DNA of 64,000 bases from Liolophura sinensis (lineage: Eukaryota > Mollusca > Polyplacophora > Chitonida > Chitonidae). The notes under the pieces are model-generated. The model was not told where the DNA came from and searched no databases. It was given only the letters and a program-made list of their open reading frames with translations. Location of the stretch: assembly GCF_032854445.1 (NCBI RefSeq), contig NW_027017957.1, positions 1 to 64,000 of the forward strand, in the 5' to 3' direction. This document shows, one piece after another, positions 1-12,809 of the stretch. The position numbers were made by a program, and so were the translations under genes. The first letter of the stretch is position 1. Each line of letters starts with the position of its first letter.

Positions 1-3000
1 TAAAATGTATATGGAAATGCCCTAAAATCCATTTATGAGCATAGCATCTGATAATTTCACAGAGTTTGATGAATTATATCCTGTATCACATTTTTAAACT
101 GAGAAAGGTCAAAAGCAAATAAGCTCAAAACTATATATTCTTTAATCTATAATGAATAAATACATTAAACAGAACAATTCCATGAATGCAGGCTTGACAA
201 ATTAGCAAGACTGGTAAACACAATATGAGTCATTGGATATAGTCAGTGCTGTTGTAGTTAAACAATAGACATCTTAACAGTTTTGCATTTATAACCAGGA
301 CAACATTATCAGTTAACTATGAGGATGCAACATATAATATTTAATTCACCCATCATTGTGCTACAAAGGCAGTGTATAGTAGTTGGAAAGTAGAACGATT
401 TGTCTGCAAAGGACTGGTATATCATTCATTAAATCTAAACGTTTCCTGTGACGTCGAACTATTGTCTGCGCAGTTGATTATTTTCCAAGAATCTACAATT
501 GTTTGTTTGTGGTTTGAGTGGTGAAGGGTGTACCACATGAGTACGTCTTCCATTGGTGTTCGGTTGAGCGGGATTCGAACCCACGAACACAAGGCATTAA
601 AAGTTATCCGGGGAAGACCATTCAAACTTCTCTTTTTAGACAACTTTAAATGTTTATTTCCTTTTGTCCTACCCATCATAAGAATGTGATATATGCAGAG
701 TCCATTCGTTTCTGATCAGTGTGAAATTTATTTTCGTACTTCGCGTTCATTTCAAATACACCAAATGTGTGAGAAAAGGCAGAATGACGTCATCATTTCT
801 CTTAAGCGTAAAATGAATAGCAAAAGAGAGTTTGTAATAAAGTGAACTGGTGAGTCTAATTTGTGGCATTCTGATTACGAACATTTTGGACGTCTCGAGG
901 CCTGGTTATGTCAATGTGACAGAATTGCATCATCTACTGTCAGACTTCCTCGGATTATATGTAAGCTTCAGTCGGGTCAGATTTACTTTCCTGCATAATT
1001 AATCGTAGAACGAGTCGCTGCCCATAATCTTACACACCCAGTGTGTGCTCGTGTAGTAACCTGCGTGAAGTATAACTGTCTATACTCCCATTGGTTTAAA
1101 ACTTTAACGCTGTTGCACAAAATTTAACACCTTCACGAAATATCAACGATGTTATGTATTATTTTTATCTATTCAAATAATGCGGCTCATTCGGCACGAA
1201 AGAGCATTCATTAAAGGTAACTGTGATGTAACGTTTTTTTTATTATTTGTTTGAAATGACAAAACTCGCTTGAAAGATAATATCGAATTTATGAAATTAT
1301 ATTGCATCAATTTTTGTAGTAAGACATAAATATGTTAGTACTGTTAAAACCCCTGCTAACATAGAGGGTTTCCTCTTCTTTCCCGCTTTTCTGGCAAACC
1401 AGTGGCAAAGTACAGCTGGGTTATAAATATAGCGAAGTTTGAAGGTGATTCACTTTAACCCTTATTTCACAACAAGTTTTCCCACATTCAAATACTTACT
1501 GTTAAATATAACATATCACATCACATTAGCTGACATTTTCATGGAGTTTGATACATAATGACCATCTCTATGAAATAAAATCAGTTCATGTTGACGTGTG
1601 ATAAGCGGTTTAGAGATCATATTGTACCCGCAGGAATGCAAATGGTGGGGAATACACTCTCCTGGGGAGAAGAACCGCTGATTTTTAGAGTGGAACATAT
1701 GACCTCCTTTCAAAGGGCTTTAAATTCTGGCTGTAGGCCCTACATGTATACTGTAAGAACGTTTCTTTACTGACAAGTTGTGTATACTGGGCTTTTGAAA
1801 GGGTTGACTAAGTGGTACATGTAAATAACTAAACAACTAAATACGCCGAACTTTCCCAATACTCCTTTGCATATTGTGGGCATTGTACAAAACCTCACCT
1901 CCTCCATTTGTTCCAACTGTAAAAGAACAAAATGAAACTATTGAACTCTAATTATGCAGCAGAAGGCGTTTGTGAGTTCTTTTTTGGGGGGGGGGGGGGA
2001 CTTGGTTTTGAATACCCTGGGTCGTCAGTTTGTGAGAACTTAAGGTAAAACCCATGACGCGAAACAAATTAGTATGATGTATGTAGTAACACACAAATAA
2101 ATAAAAAACATTCTGTATCAAACACATCAATTAGACATATTCCCATTTTAGATAGCAAAGATTACTTGCTGGTGAGAGTCGTTCATCATTATTGTCTTAA
2201 AACAGTTTTTCCAAGCTAAAACCGCGTGCAGGCATAATGAATTTAGATCGATTGTGGTGTGCCATAGAGGCATACTCAACATCGGAACAGCGGAAGTATG
2301 TTGAAAAATACCGTGTAGCCCGTATAGAGTTACAACAGACTTCCAATGTTATATTTTAATTAGTTTGTACAGGTAGTCTATACAAATTTTAACACAAACA
2401 TTTCAAAACAGCTCAAAACGTTCTGATTTACCAAAGGAATATGAAAAATATAATACATAAATAGAATATAGTATAAACATGAAAGCACATACTAGTAAAC
2501 CGTGACAAAACTGAAACAGAGGTCCGGACGCTCTGTCTGTATTTGCCTACCAGAGTGTATATAGTACTCAAATTTACGAAATTTAGAATAAATGATTGCT
2601 TGGGCACGAAATTTAGAGTGATAGAGCTGATGGATAAGTATCCTTGAGAAACTGTTGTTTTTTTTTTAAATAACAAACTTGAAGTGGTTTAAAAACATCG
2701 CATTTTACGTATAAGCAAAATCTTAAAATACAAGATGTGGAGAGATGTGTAAAACATTATATGCAAGACCGTTTGGTTTAATACCAAACGAATATAACAG
2801 TAATTTACAATTTAAAAATTGAAGATATCACCTTATTCAAACAGCCGGCTTGAGAGGAAGTATTGGTCTTTCTTACACCATCAGGGGTGTCCGACATTAT
2901 GGCATAGATTTTCATGTAGTTCGTCGCACGCCATTATTTGCTTTGGGGTTCTGTTTGAGTGAGTTGAATTTTACAGCTTTTTAAAATGAGGGTCTGGGGG

Positions 3001-3942
3001 GAGGGGGGCAGGATTCTGGTGTCTTCTAATTACACGGTCTCCGATCTGTTCTTAATGGACACATTACTTGTTGCTGCAAGTTGACATCGTGTCGTAATGA
3101 CTAAAAGTAGCAAAGGTACACCGTGTGATCTAGTTTCACCTGGACAAGTCATGCAAAATGCCGTGAACAGTTTTGGGGAAACATTGGGGGCCTTTTATGG
3201 AGTTTGAATAAAACTGGTAACAGACCCGTGACCATATAGTCTGTAATAAACTCAAAACCAGTTACTGTTGGGCTTACAATTGTATGCAGAACCTTGTCTA
3301 GCATATGTTTGTACACATGTACATGTATTTCTAAAGAAAAAAAAGAAACAGAAAATTTCACAAAAAATGGAGATTTGATAATTAGACAAGATTTTAGGCA
3401 TTTCGACGGGCAGGTCTTGGTGGAATCTGTATAGAATCAGAATAAATAATGAATGTGGAATTATTGCATGGTTTCTTTGTCTGCACATGAATGGCGATTA
3501 ATATGTCTTCATTCAGCAATCTGTGTCATAACTCATCATATACATGCTAATAATATTACATGTTCCGAAAAATAGGATTTTCTGCCAACTCTCACAACTC
3601 TGAACCTGTATATGTTATAAAACTTTTTTAAAAATCCAGATTGACAAGTCAAAGGACAAATTGTTAAATTCTTAAATAATGTCAACTTTTTTTCTTTGTC
3701 AACACTTTCCAAAAAGAGAAATGCGTTCATTAAATTTAACATTTTAAATAGGAAGTTGTATGCATAGGCATTTTAAGCCCATTAACAATTTGTCTGCTAC
3801 TGTTTGGTATTTAATGAAGACAAATAATTTCTTCATGTTTGTTGCAACTAACAAATAGACAAAAAGTTTTATTTGATATGTGGTCAGTTGCATCTATTGA
3901 AATTCAGATACCGTCAATAAGCCCAAGAAATAAGTCTGTTAT
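1..3942. other. No gene seen
   Basis: AT-rich sequence with only short, unrelated open frames and no recognisable domain. There is a G run near 1986-1999. A tRNA T-arm-like string (minus strand, about 560-585, gggttcgaatcccgc) lies here without a convincing cloverleaf around it. Confidence 0.6.
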
Positions 3943-4108
3943 CTGAGTGATACAAGAATACATTCTGTTATTGCAGGAGGTTATTCTGTTAAATATAACA
4001 CATATTCTATTTATTGAACATAACAATTCTATTAGACTAATGGTATATAATGTTAAATATGACGTAATATTGTGTTATAATAACAGAATACATTCCAGTA
4101 TCACTCAG
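3943..4108. mobile_element. Candidate MITE with 30-bp inverted ends
   Basis: The left end starts ctgagtgatac and ends ttctgttatt; the right end (4079-4108) is its reverse complement at about 26 of 30 positions. The interior is AT-rich and partly palindromic. No protein is encoded. I saw no clear target-site duplication, so the class is unknown. Confidence 0.5.
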
Positions 4109-5701
4109 GCAACACAATTTTTGTTAAATTTCATAGGCTATTTTTTGTTTTGTACTTAGTGTTTTAGACCTTGTATTAGTGACCGCTTCTCGCAGACACA
4201 GCTCCAAAAGGTAATCATAGTAAAGGCCTTGAGAGAGAGAGCTAAGCATACGTAAATCAAACTTGTTCATAGCTTTCTCATGCAGTCTGTAGAACTGTAA
4301 CACAAAATACAAAATTTGAGTTTCGTTTCTCGAAACTAAATTCTGGCAGTAATAGGCGTTATAAACTGGCGAGGATTGCCTTTGGTGTTGCTGTTACCTT
4401 TCGATAAAATAAAAAGCACACCTTGCATTCTGAATCATTATGATTTCAAGGAGGTTTTTCTTTGTTTTGGGGGTATTTTTTTTGTTTTTTTCCATGAAAA
4501 AATCCATCCAAGTACTGCAAAGCAGTGGGACCAGGTCCCCCAAATGTTGGAAGGAGCCCTATTGTATTTTGAAGCCTTCGATTGGTTAGGTAATGATTTG
4601 TTACATATGGTTATACATACGCTTATAAATTTTGAATCATTTCTACCCTCATATCAACCGCTGTAACGCATCGACAAAACAAGTATCTCATGAGACAAAA
4701 ATATTAAAACAGCCGTAATAACGCAACATATGGTTGAATGTTATATACCGTCAAAAACTGGGACATTTCCCGGTTGTCTACACATTACGATTAACCTCGT
4801 GTTAATTTTACTATAACATTGCATGGGTATAGCGATTTAAGCTGACTTAGCTCCAGTTGCTACAGGAAACGCTACGATTTGTAGATTCCTTTCGCCTGAC
4901 CGTTTGAGGAGCCTAGGAAACAATGAACGCAATTTTTTCTCTATGATGGGCAAATTTATAGGTCACACCTGTGGTGCTCTTCAGAAATTTGCTAAACGTC
5001 CGTAGTTTAGTCCGCGCACCCATGGAACCAACCAATGGAACAAACGGTCTTCTTATCTTTTAAATATCAAACGCCTTACCTCTAAGTTTCTTAAACTATA
5101 GAGGGTGTTAACACTTGTTGAATAAGTACCCAGGATCTTTGACGGCCTGTTCCATAACTGTTACAGTTTAAACGTACGTAATTCCGCTTCCCCAGAGGCT
5201 ATACCTTCATGAATAAGCATCCGATGCATGCGCTATGAACATTTGCAATTAAAGCCACACTGAGATACTTATTCATGTATTCGACCTAGTACGCGCACCT
5301 AGAACATCAACTGTTTTATGATACTACGTGTATAACTGTCTAACATAACTCTTTCGAAATTTTAACCTATTTGGAAAATGAGTAGGCCTACTTCGATTGT
5401 TGACTTGTAACGCACCTTCATGGTTTAGGAGTGTTACATACATGTCGAATTTGAATGAAATTATTCAGGTAAAGGAGAATAGATCTTTAAGAGCATAAGC
5501 TTAAGAGTAAGAAAAGCATAAAACCGTGTCCGAGGTTAGTTGATAAGCTGCGTCTCCCAACAGTATGATGTACGTCACACGTCAGTAACTAGACCATTAT
5601 CTGTAGTTTACCCACGCAGCGCACTTTTGTTCGCTCTGACCTTGAAACAATTACATACATGCTAAACATTCATAAAGTTCGTATAAAGCATCGATACTCA
5701 C
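4109..5701. other. No gene seen
   Basis: No domain, repeat array or convincing exon was recognised. Downstream exons of the Ig-like gene at 5702-9245 should lie here or outside the window, but I could not identify them. Confidence 0.5.
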
Positions 5702-5912
5702 GAAAAACAACTCTTGTGCACTCATCATAGGTTTGCGTTTTGTTACGCTCCCTACCTGTTAAAACATAGCACAGTGTGTAGTTTCCGGGCTGATGTTCTT
5801 GGCTGTTCCTCAAGGTGAAGGTTGAGATGTGCCTCATCCCACAACCAATGGCACATGCGACCAATGACTTGCGAACGTTGTACTCCACACTAATATCTGT
5901 TCCATTTTGACT
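5702..5912 (-). CDS. Ig-like exon, second half of a split domain
   Basis: A 211-nt exon bounded by a tttaag acceptor and a gtgagt donor. It opens in phase 0 and closes in phase 1, giving about 70 residues with several cysteines (SLVACAIGCG, NYTLCYVL) and NGT/NYT/NKT sequons. The phase-0 start fits the phase-0 end of exon 6841-6962, so the two halves together form one domain unit of about 112 residues with phase-1 outer borders, as in other Ig-type exons of the window. The fold is only loosely Ig-like: no clear Trp core or DxGxYxC is seen, so the domain call is inference. The exons that follow downstream are not identified. Confidence 0.55.
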
Positions 5913-6034
5913 CTTAAACAAGAATGTGGTTAGAGAAAATATTTATACACAGACTATGCTCTTAGCGCATCAGGAGACAACGTACATCTGAAGATATTAT
6001 ACTATACTAGTATACTGCATGTACATACTTTATA

Positions 6035-6125
6035 TTTGTTTATTTGTCTACTTGATTGGTGTTTTACGTCGTTCTCAAGAATTTTTCACTTATGAACCCA
6101 CGGAAATTCGTAGGTTGCTGGCTGA
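6035..6125 (-). mobile_element. SINE-1 3' fragment
   Basis: Contains cttgattggtgttttacgtcg and the attached aagaattttt..ttcacttat block, the reverse complement of the SINE-1 tail, truncated on its tRNA side. It lies in the intron between two Ig-like exons. Confidence 0.75.
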
Positions 6126-6840
6126 CTATATGCTTTATAATACTGTAAGCAACCACACTATGCTATATTATTATACAGCTAGAAACGTGTTCCAATGAAA
6201 TGGGTTATATCGTATCACGTGACCGTCGTGTACGTGGAGCGGTATTAGGCTCCAGAGAGAGCGAAATTATTTTCATCATGTGTGGTAGCAGTTAAGGAAA
6301 GTAATTTTATATGCTAAAGCATTTTGGGGTATCGTTTGCTCACAGCGTTTCTGATGACGTTGAAATGTTGACTGAGGAATAAAATTCATTATTTGTTGAT
6401 TTGAAAATTCCGCAAAATACTATTGAGAAGATGAAAATAATACGGCTCTCTGGGATCCAATATCGCTCCAAGTACATGTACACCACAGTCACGTGGTACG
6501 ATATTACTGATTTCATTGGACCGCATTGTATACTAAAGTAGATTAGACTAGACTGAACAGACGGCATTTTATCTCACAGAGATATTTATTTGGACACCTC
6601 ATGAGTTTGATAATAACCAGCCGCATTGCGATTGCGAGATCTCTTACACAATGGCCGACAGATGTATGCGATTTACAAACCCCTGGGAAAGAATGGTGCA
6701 TTTCACTTAATATCTTGTTTACAGGGAGGCGCTTACCCAGCCAGAATGTAATTATGCATGCGTAAGTGAATGCTTTCATCGTCAAAAGTATGATGGGTCG
6801 TTTGTAATGCTTGAATCATGGCAGGTGTATATGTATTTAC

Positions 6841-6962
6841 CTCCAGACTGAAGGTTAGCGTCCAGTTCCCTGGTATACAGTCGGTGTTACATGTCACCTG
6901 TTCTGCTGAACCACGCTGTACGCTGATGGTTTCACCAGACAAATTACCACAAGACACGTCAA
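6841..6962 (-). CDS. Ig-like exon, first half of a split domain
   Basis: A 122-nt exon with an actacag acceptor and a ggag/gtaaat donor. It opens in phase 1 and closes in phase 0, encoding about 40 residues that include CGNLSGETISV, EQVTCNTDC and WTLTFSLE. The NLS and NWT sequons suggest an extracellular domain. Its outgoing phase matches exon 5702-5912, and its incoming phase matches the exit of exon 8949-9245. Joining all three keeps the frame open. An intron splitting the Ig-type unit in phase 0 is unlike the one-exon-per-domain layout elsewhere in the window. Confidence 0.55.
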
Positions 6963-7044
6963 CTGTAGTAAGATTCACTGATACAAACAAAAAATGTCTG
7001 ATAAGCAATGAGAAATAGTAGGCGGCAACTCACCCACGGAAAAA

Positions 7045-7130
7045 AGCCCCGTTCCTTTCACCATAATGCTGGATGCTGTCGTATATGTGAAATATTCTTA
7101 AGTACAGCGTAAAACACCAATCAAATTACT
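7045..7130 (+). mobile_element. SINE-1 3' fragment
   Basis: Contains caccataatgctgg..gctgtcgtat, gtgaaatattcttaagtaca and aaaacaccaatcaaat, the 3' half of SINE-1. The tRNA-related part is missing. Confidence 0.8.
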
Positions 7131-7659
7131 AAATAAGTACATTAAGTTTCATTAAAATAACGACCGCTTCCCCCTGAACTGCTTACTGTTAACTACTGTC
7201 TAAAGAATTATACGTTGTGTAAATCCGTGTGGTCCTGTGCTCGGATGTGAGTTGTGATATATATTTTTTCTATATACACTGCATACCTACACAATTTATA
7301 AAGTTTGAGCACGGTCGTTATAAATCACTAAGCACAGGCAACATCGCAGCTTAATTGTACGTGAGTTCCGACTGGACATACAGTCAGGTGGATCAAGACG
7401 CCGGAACCAATTGTCAGCCATAACAATGTACGTTTTACGGCAATAATCGCAAGATCAATTTCCAAAACAACGTTCAACACAAATCATAACAGGACTTTGG
7501 AATTATATAAAGTGACAAACTAGGATAGATATATTTCAATGGAAGCAGTTAACAGACATAAATGGCAAAGTAACTTCATGTACACCATTATTGTTTGGAC
7601 GAATTGTGTTTCCGAAACGTGTTCCGCTGTACTAACTGTGAAATGTCATGGGATTCCAG

Positions 7660-8740
7660 ATGAATGATTTGCCATTGATTTCCGTACAAATTATTTATAA
7701 TGAACGAATTATGTAAAAAATAATATTTATCATGAACGAATTATATGTTATGGATTTTCAGATGATTTATAACGGGCGAATTATATCATGAATTTTCGGG
7801 TGGAGTATTTATCATGAACAAATTATATGTCATGGATTTCAGACGGAATATTTGTCCTGGATTGCTAGATGCAATATTTGTCATGAGATTGCTAGACGGA
7901 ATATTTGTCCTGAATTGCTAGGTGCAATCTTTGTCCTGGATTGCTTGATGGTATATTTGTCATGGATTGGTAGATGGTATAGTTGTCATGGATTGCTAGA
8001 CGAAATATTTGTCATGGATTGTTAGACGGAATATTTGTCCTGGATTGCTAGATGCAATATTTGTCCTGGATTGCTAGATGCAATATTTGTCATGAGATTG
8101 CTAGACGGAATATTTGTCCTGAATTGCTAGGTGCAATCTTTGTCCTGGATTGCTTGATGGTATATTTGTCATGGATTGCTAGATGGTATAGTTGTCATGG
8201 ATTGCTAGACGAAATATTTGTCATGGATTGTTAGACGGAATATTTGTCATGGATTGCTAGACGGAATATTTGTCATGGATTGCTATATGGAATATTTGTC
8301 CTGGACTGCTAGATGGAATATTTTTCATGGATTGCTGGACGGAATATTTGTCATGGATTGCTAGATGCAATATTTGTCATGGAATATTTGTCATGGATTG
8401 CTAGATGCAATATTTGTCATGGATTGCTAGATGCAATATTTGTCATTGATTGCTGGACGGAATATTTGTCATGGATTGCTAGACGGAATATTTGTCATGG
8501 ACTGATAAATGCAATATTTGTCATGGGATATTTGTCATGGATTGCTAGATGCAATATTTGTCATGGACTGCTAGACAGAATATTTGTCATGGATTGCTAG
8601 ACGGAATATTTGTCATGGATTCCTAGACGGGTTATTTGTCTCGGACTTGTTGGTGGTGAATATCTAAACCATTTTTTTGTCATGGATTTCTAGATGAATT
8701 ATTTGTCACGGATTTCTGGAAGAAGTGTTTGTTGTCAGAC
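7660..8740. repeat. 26-bp minisatellite with ~209-bp higher-order unit
   Basis: Tandem copies of a 26-bp unit of the form atttgtcatggattgctaga+cggaat run through 7840-8640, with decayed copies at both edges. The block that starts near 7862 recurs near 8071, an offset of 209 bp or about eight units, so groups of units duplicated together. The unit is not a multiple of three. The long open frames across it (WIARCNICHGLL-like) are therefore repeat translations, not genes. Confidence 0.9.
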
Positions 8741-8948
8741 GGACATACACTCATGTAGTAGATATGGAAAAGCAGGAATGTAACTAAGAGTACTGGAGTT
8801 AAACTGCAGTTTTGAAAGCATAGTTCGGTTTGTAGGTATATGCAGTCATGCACCAGGCAATTTACATATACATATTTCCTTTCTTTTATTTTGCCAGACT
8901 AATTTGGGAAACCTCAATAGAAAACATAAAGTGCCTGCAAATACTGAC

Positions 8949-9245
8949 CCGACAGTAATTCAAGGTTGAATGTGAAGGTGTTTATGGCGTCCTCGAATGT
9001 CCATCCCCCAGCGTCTACACTGGTAGCCGATGCTATCACAATGGTATAGTTTAAAGTAGAGGATTGCGATACAACATATCCTGTACTGTTTGTGTCACAT
9101 GTTTCATTCGCCTTACAGGAACCAACAGTTATACCATCAGGCCTTATCCAGTTAACCGGACCTAAAGGGATGCTATCAAACGTGCCTCTCAGGATAACTT
9201 GACCCCCAACTAACTGATCACATGCAGATGTAAAGGCACGAACAC
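8949..9245 (-). CDS. Ig V-like extracellular domain exon
   Basis: A 297-nt exon (99 codons, phase 1 to phase 1) with a strong acceptor (ttcaatttcag) and a gtcagt donor. It reads through a V-type Ig pattern: GGQVILRGTF (B strand), GPVNWIRPDG (Trp core), SSTLNYTIVIAS (E strand) and DAGGWTFED where DxGxYxC is expected. The F-strand cysteine is replaced, while other cysteines occur in SACDQL and GSCKANETC. NET, NST and NYT sequons fit an extracellular protein. It is the most 5' exon found in this group. A signal-peptide exon should lie upstream but was not recognised. Confidence 0.65.
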
Positions 9246-12200
9246 CTGAAATTGAAAACACAGGGCTCAGCATTGTTGACTTCGTGTGAAGACTATATCT
9301 ACAAGAAAGATATGATGTCATATTGCATATAACATTGCCCATGGCACAGTCCAATATTTGGTATTTCATAAAGCGTTGGTATTAACAACTGAAGGATTAA
9401 AAAAAACCCTGACTTATTTGGGTGGCATTAACAAACAAGTTAGATAACTGATTACTTGTTCTTGCAACAGGCAAATTTATTTATATATTTGGCTGGACAG
9501 AGAAACCATACTCAATACTACTTGATACAGTAAGTTGATATGTTTATGTATGTGCGTAAATCTGATCTCTGAGAACTCTGAGTACATGTACATGGCACAA
9601 AAAGTACAAACAACCCGACTATCGGAATCTGTATTTCAGCACGAATCCAGCACGAATCACGTTTTTCTTCGGGTTTCAAGCACGGCACTTTTTGGTCACA
9701 TGGTCGAATTCCCGACATCAATATAGGTTACACATGCGCAATTTGAGTCGTGACTATGACAAAAGATTTGCCGTCGAACCGAAGAGTGCAGGAGAAATGA
9801 CTGGGCAATAGTGTCACACAGACAGTTTAGATTGTTGATGCACTATAAATTCCTGCACTGTTATTTTGCACCTACTTAAAATATATCAAAAGTTTATTTG
9901 TATTTGGATAGAGCTGAAAACTTTTTTTGCCAGTGTTACATTCCACCCTTGTGGTTACCAAGATAACCAAATGCTATGACATCACTTCCAGCGACCACAG
10001 CTAAAAAAAAATGATGGTCATGCTAGGTTGATTTTTTGATATGTTGCAGAGGAAAGTGTAAGCTTGAGGTATGGCATGGTGTCAAGAGGAAGTAAAGGGA
10101 TATCTGTTACTGAGATTGAAGTTGACAAATTCAATCCGTAAATAGTAAAGGAAAATCAATGCACTCGTGTACCTCGACTGCTAAGATTTCAACATCTACA
10201 ATTTGTGGGTTTCACTCCCAAACCTCTTATAGTGTCAGATATCAGCGAATCCATCTTAGGGATTCTCTGGTATGTAAAAATACATGCGAGAGCCTTCCAT
10301 ATTTTAGGAGACTGTGGCCTCTTGTACTGTCTATACAGTGTGTTACAAACTTTCAGCAAACTTTTCAGCCGTGTGATTCAGAACATTAATTCTCGAGGCG
10401 TCCTGACATGTAGGCGTCCTTACCTGGATTTTGTGCACTGGTCCACCGTAGCACATGTGCACCAACGCACACAAATATGTAATGTATGAAAGCCTTTGAC
10501 ATGTCTGTTGGTCTTTTTTCACAGGTGCTGTAATTCCAAATAAAGAAGAATGTATACAACGATACGGCACTTGGTTCTTCACATATCCTCAGTATTTTTG
10601 GTAAATTATTTGGTGTGAGTAAAGGCGGAGAAAAGTGATTTGGTTAGACAGGGTATTTGCCTTCGAACCAAAGAGTGCACCTCATTAACTTAAGCACTTG
10701 GTCATGTCAGTAAAACATAACTGGTCAGTAGAAATATAACCAGCTGGTGTAAGTTTGGAGTCGTGGTTGCATTAAGGCCAAGTCGTGATTATGAAAAAAG
10801 GAAAGAAAAGAAAAAGAAATATAAATGCAGTGAAACATCACTGGTCAAGTATATTTACCTGTTGGCTTCATTTCTCAGTGCATGTATTATTTTTTTCAGG
10901 CCAAATCAGGCTGCTGAGAAAAGTGCATGTACAACAGGAAAATGTTTCATTTCCTTGTTTAATCTAGTCTTTAAGGCCTTCCTCCTGAAATCGGATTTCC
11001 TACAAATATGTTACCGACGAAATTTCACACGTATGGCGTACACACATGTATACGCTATCGACGGTAAATTTACCAGAGATACATATAGTTCCATGTCAGT
11101 CATTCGTAATTAAATGGTCGGAAATGTAAGAAATATCTTTGGGAATTTTTTATATTACATGCATTTTTCAAGCATGTTTTAATCATTGGTAAAATGGACG
11201 AATCATTCAACGCATTGTTATATTCTGCGTTAACATGACTTCCTTATTGTAGCTCAGGGTCTTCGCCACTAGATGGCGCTTAAATGCAAAAACACGCTGC
11301 GAAGTATTCAACCAGAACGAGAATTTGATACGGAAAACTGGATATTGAAAAAACATCAGACGCCTTTATATATAATGGGTTTACAAGCATGTACACGTAA
11401 CACAGTGAGACATATGGCAAACCTTGTCATGTGCAGTAGGTGTGTATATGTGGCAGATCTAGATTAGTGTTATACACATTACCTGCAGGAATGTCGTATC
11501 TGAGATTATACTATTTCGGTAATCGTATGATTAACTTGGGGTGAAATTCCCATGAAAAGAAACACGAGGAAAGGAAACGTTGGCATTTTTTACCACAAAG
11601 CAGTGTACGGTTTCATTACTTACAGAATTAGTAGTCTGTGTTTTCGACTCTGCCTTTACTCCACGGACATCGGATTTGTTGACCCGGTAATGAAATACGT
11701 AATAAAACGAATGCGCATGACTGAAAAACTGCTCAGTCTTGCTGCGTATACACATGTGTAAATGTGCACGGCGGATCATTTCGGACTACAAAAATCAGAA
11801 ATGAGCAAGACGAGTGTGTATTGTGTTTTGTTTTTATTATCACATATGTGCATTTTCCACATCATTTCATTGAAGCAGGCGACAAATAAAACTACATGCA
11901 AGTGCTGATGGACAGATATATGTTAAAAAGAGTTAGTCCCCTTGAAGTGTTTGTACCGTTTTTTTAGACTGGGTAAATATTGTTGTGTGGTGAGAAATTG
12001 CTGCTAACAGCACAAGGGGATTGGATTTACTGTCAAACGTTTAATTTGCAACAGCAACATTTTTATTCTCACGCATTTTAAAGCTTTACTGGATGCCATA
12101 AAACCATACTAGTATCCCGTATATTTGATAAATGTTAAATCCATGATGATGACATAACGACTGAACGATATTTGATTATTTAGTCTTTCTATAATCACAT

Positions 12201-12430
12201 CTAAGCGTTTCAAGATGACAATGTGTTACCTTTTTAACTGAATGATATTTTACACAACGTTCACTTATACAAAATAAAATCTTTTAGTAATTTTGAATAT
12301 TACGACAGATGAATAAGAATCATCAATAACAAATGATGTATAAATGAACATATTTTTTTACACGTAAGTTATGTCTTTCTCGGTATTATGGGTGACTGGT
12401 GAGTCGTTCTCAATACCATATTCATACTCC
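9246..12430. other. No gene seen
   Basis: This stretch should hold the 5' part of the Ig-like gene ending at 5702, but no signal peptide or Ig exon could be recognised. Open frames at 10159-10489 and 10763-11113 have no domain and no codon pattern I trust. Confidence 0.4.
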
Positions 12431-12809
12431 TTACAGCGCATGCGTCGCTCTCTACCTTTCGCTTTACATCACTGCAACGAATAGCAAATTTTATACAGAA
12501 ATGTTGAACAACGCCGATGTCACTGGGGTCACGTTGATGAGGCAGGAAGTGATGTGAGAAATCACAAGCAATCACTCAGCCTTCGCCTCTACTGATACCT
12601 TAAGCATTTTCTTTATCTAGAGTATGAACAGCATAATTCCAAAACAAAACCTAAAACAGTTTTATTGATGCTATTTATGTGGGTGGACAGAGGTTGTGAA
12701 GCTAAGCTTAAACAAGCCTACCTGCATCTCACAGGCTCCAAAGGTCCAGCTTGTCTATTGGTGGTCCTGATGTAAAGCGAGAGGTTGAGAGCGACGCATG
12801 CGCTGTAAC
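12431..12809. mobile_element. Foldback element, ~40-bp inverted arms
   Basis: The left arm (ttacagcgcatgcgtcgctc.., 12431-12472) and the right arm (..gagcgacgcatgcgctgtaa, 12768-12809) are near-perfect reverse complements around a ~295-bp interior with no coding frame. The left half recurs at about 26156-26265, so this is a dispersed family and not a chance palindrome. Confidence 0.7.

Noticed and set aside
555-625. tRNA-like T arm (gggttcgaatcccgc) on the minus strand
   Set aside because: The acceptor, D and anticodon arms cannot be folded around it at the right distances. It may be an old tRNA-derived fragment but is not a tRNA gene.
7840-8640. Tandem repeats resembling a CRISPR array
   Set aside because: Units abut with no spacers and drift between copies. 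This is a minisatellite in a eukaryotic window. The same holds for the arrays at 35.6, 40.4 and 43.7 kb.
10763-11113. 116-codon plus-strand open frame
   Set aside because: Lys-rich start, no domain, no splice context and no sign of codon bias. It is probably chance.
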